A stretch of 59,406 nt of DNA, from positions 1 through 59,406 of the forward strand of contig JAFYYI010000008.1 in NCBI GenBank assembly GCA_017557665.1, written 5' to 3'. The translations under genes were made by a program, and so were the position numbers. The notes below the pieces were generated by a model. That model was given only the letters and a program-made list of their open reading frames with translations, was not told where the DNA came from and searched no databases. This DNA comes from Muribaculaceae bacterium (lineage in GTDB: Bacteria; Bacteroidota; Bacteroidia; Bacteroidales; Muribaculaceae). Each line of letters begins with the position of its first letter. Within the stretch, counting starts at the first letter, position 1. This document shows, one piece after another, positions 59,251 through 59,406 of the stretch.

Positions 59251-59406
<156 letters not shown>

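Overview
The window is 59.4 kb of a Bacteroidota chromosome, most likely order Bacteroidales and in or near Muribaculaceae or Prevotellaceae. The signs are promoters of the form TTTG-N20-TAnnTTTG, a complete Bat (aerotolerance) locus, DUF4252, DUF4954, DUF3667 and DUF2975 proteins, an OMP_b-brl_3-type outer-membrane protein, a four-helix-bundle (S23) protein and a secreted LRR protein with dockerin-like repeats. The genus cannot be fixed from sequence reading alone.

Layout. 1-0.4 kb holds a 97-bp direct repeat. 0.4-5.4 kb (minus) is an ECF sigma/anti-sigma module with a secreted protein and an outer-membrane barrel. 5.7-11.2 kb holds a Tricorn-like S41 protease (plus) converging on a subtilase (minus), which is co-transcribed with a DUF3667 membrane protein. 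13-18.2 kb (plus) holds an acyltransferase, a membrane phosphoesterase, Tex and a small membrane protein. 18.2-30.3 kb (minus) is moxR, DUF58, a BatD-like membrane protein, batA, batB, batC, batD and batE, followed by PAP2, a small HTH protein, a universal stress protein and an acyltransferase-3 protein. 30.9-33.7 kb holds a GH13 lipoprotein and a coiled-coil secreted protein. 34-41 kb holds the LRR/dockerin protein, a GH125 mannosidase, a DUF4954 protein, a four-helix-bundle protein and tRNA-Met. 41-44 kb is trkA-trkH. 44-47 kb is a sialidase, a tRNA-dihydrouridine synthase and a REP-associated transposase. 47-52 kb holds a barrel protein, a fucose-isomerase-fold protein, a second GH13 amylase and PepD. 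52-55.5 kb holds an XRE/DUF2975 pair and a second ECF module with two DUF4252 proteins. 55.5-59.2 kb is a repeat-rich area around a C69 dipeptidase. The window ends 43 codons into a pyruvate:ferredoxin oxidoreductase gene.

The genes are mostly core or house-specific Bacteroidales functions: envelope stress response, peptide and glycan breakdown (two amylases, mannosidase, sialidase, S41, S8, C69 and M20 peptidases), potassium uptake and anaerobic pyruvate metabolism. I see no prophage, CRISPR array or intact insertion sequence.

The most unusual content is between genes. (a) At six gene ends a palindrome touches or directly follows the stop codon or RNA 3' end and is followed by heptamer-like repeats, in four cases of the GTTTAGAG/GTTTAGGG type and in two with variant repeats. 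(b) A family of small hairpins shares one plan (outer stem, one-base bulge, 5-bp inner stem, two-base loop). Several copies sit next to TTCGGCTTGCAC, which is also the distal promoter spacer of two distant genes. (c) A truncated REP-associated transposase is bracketed by two related palindromes. (d) A candidate structured RNA lies upstream of moxR.
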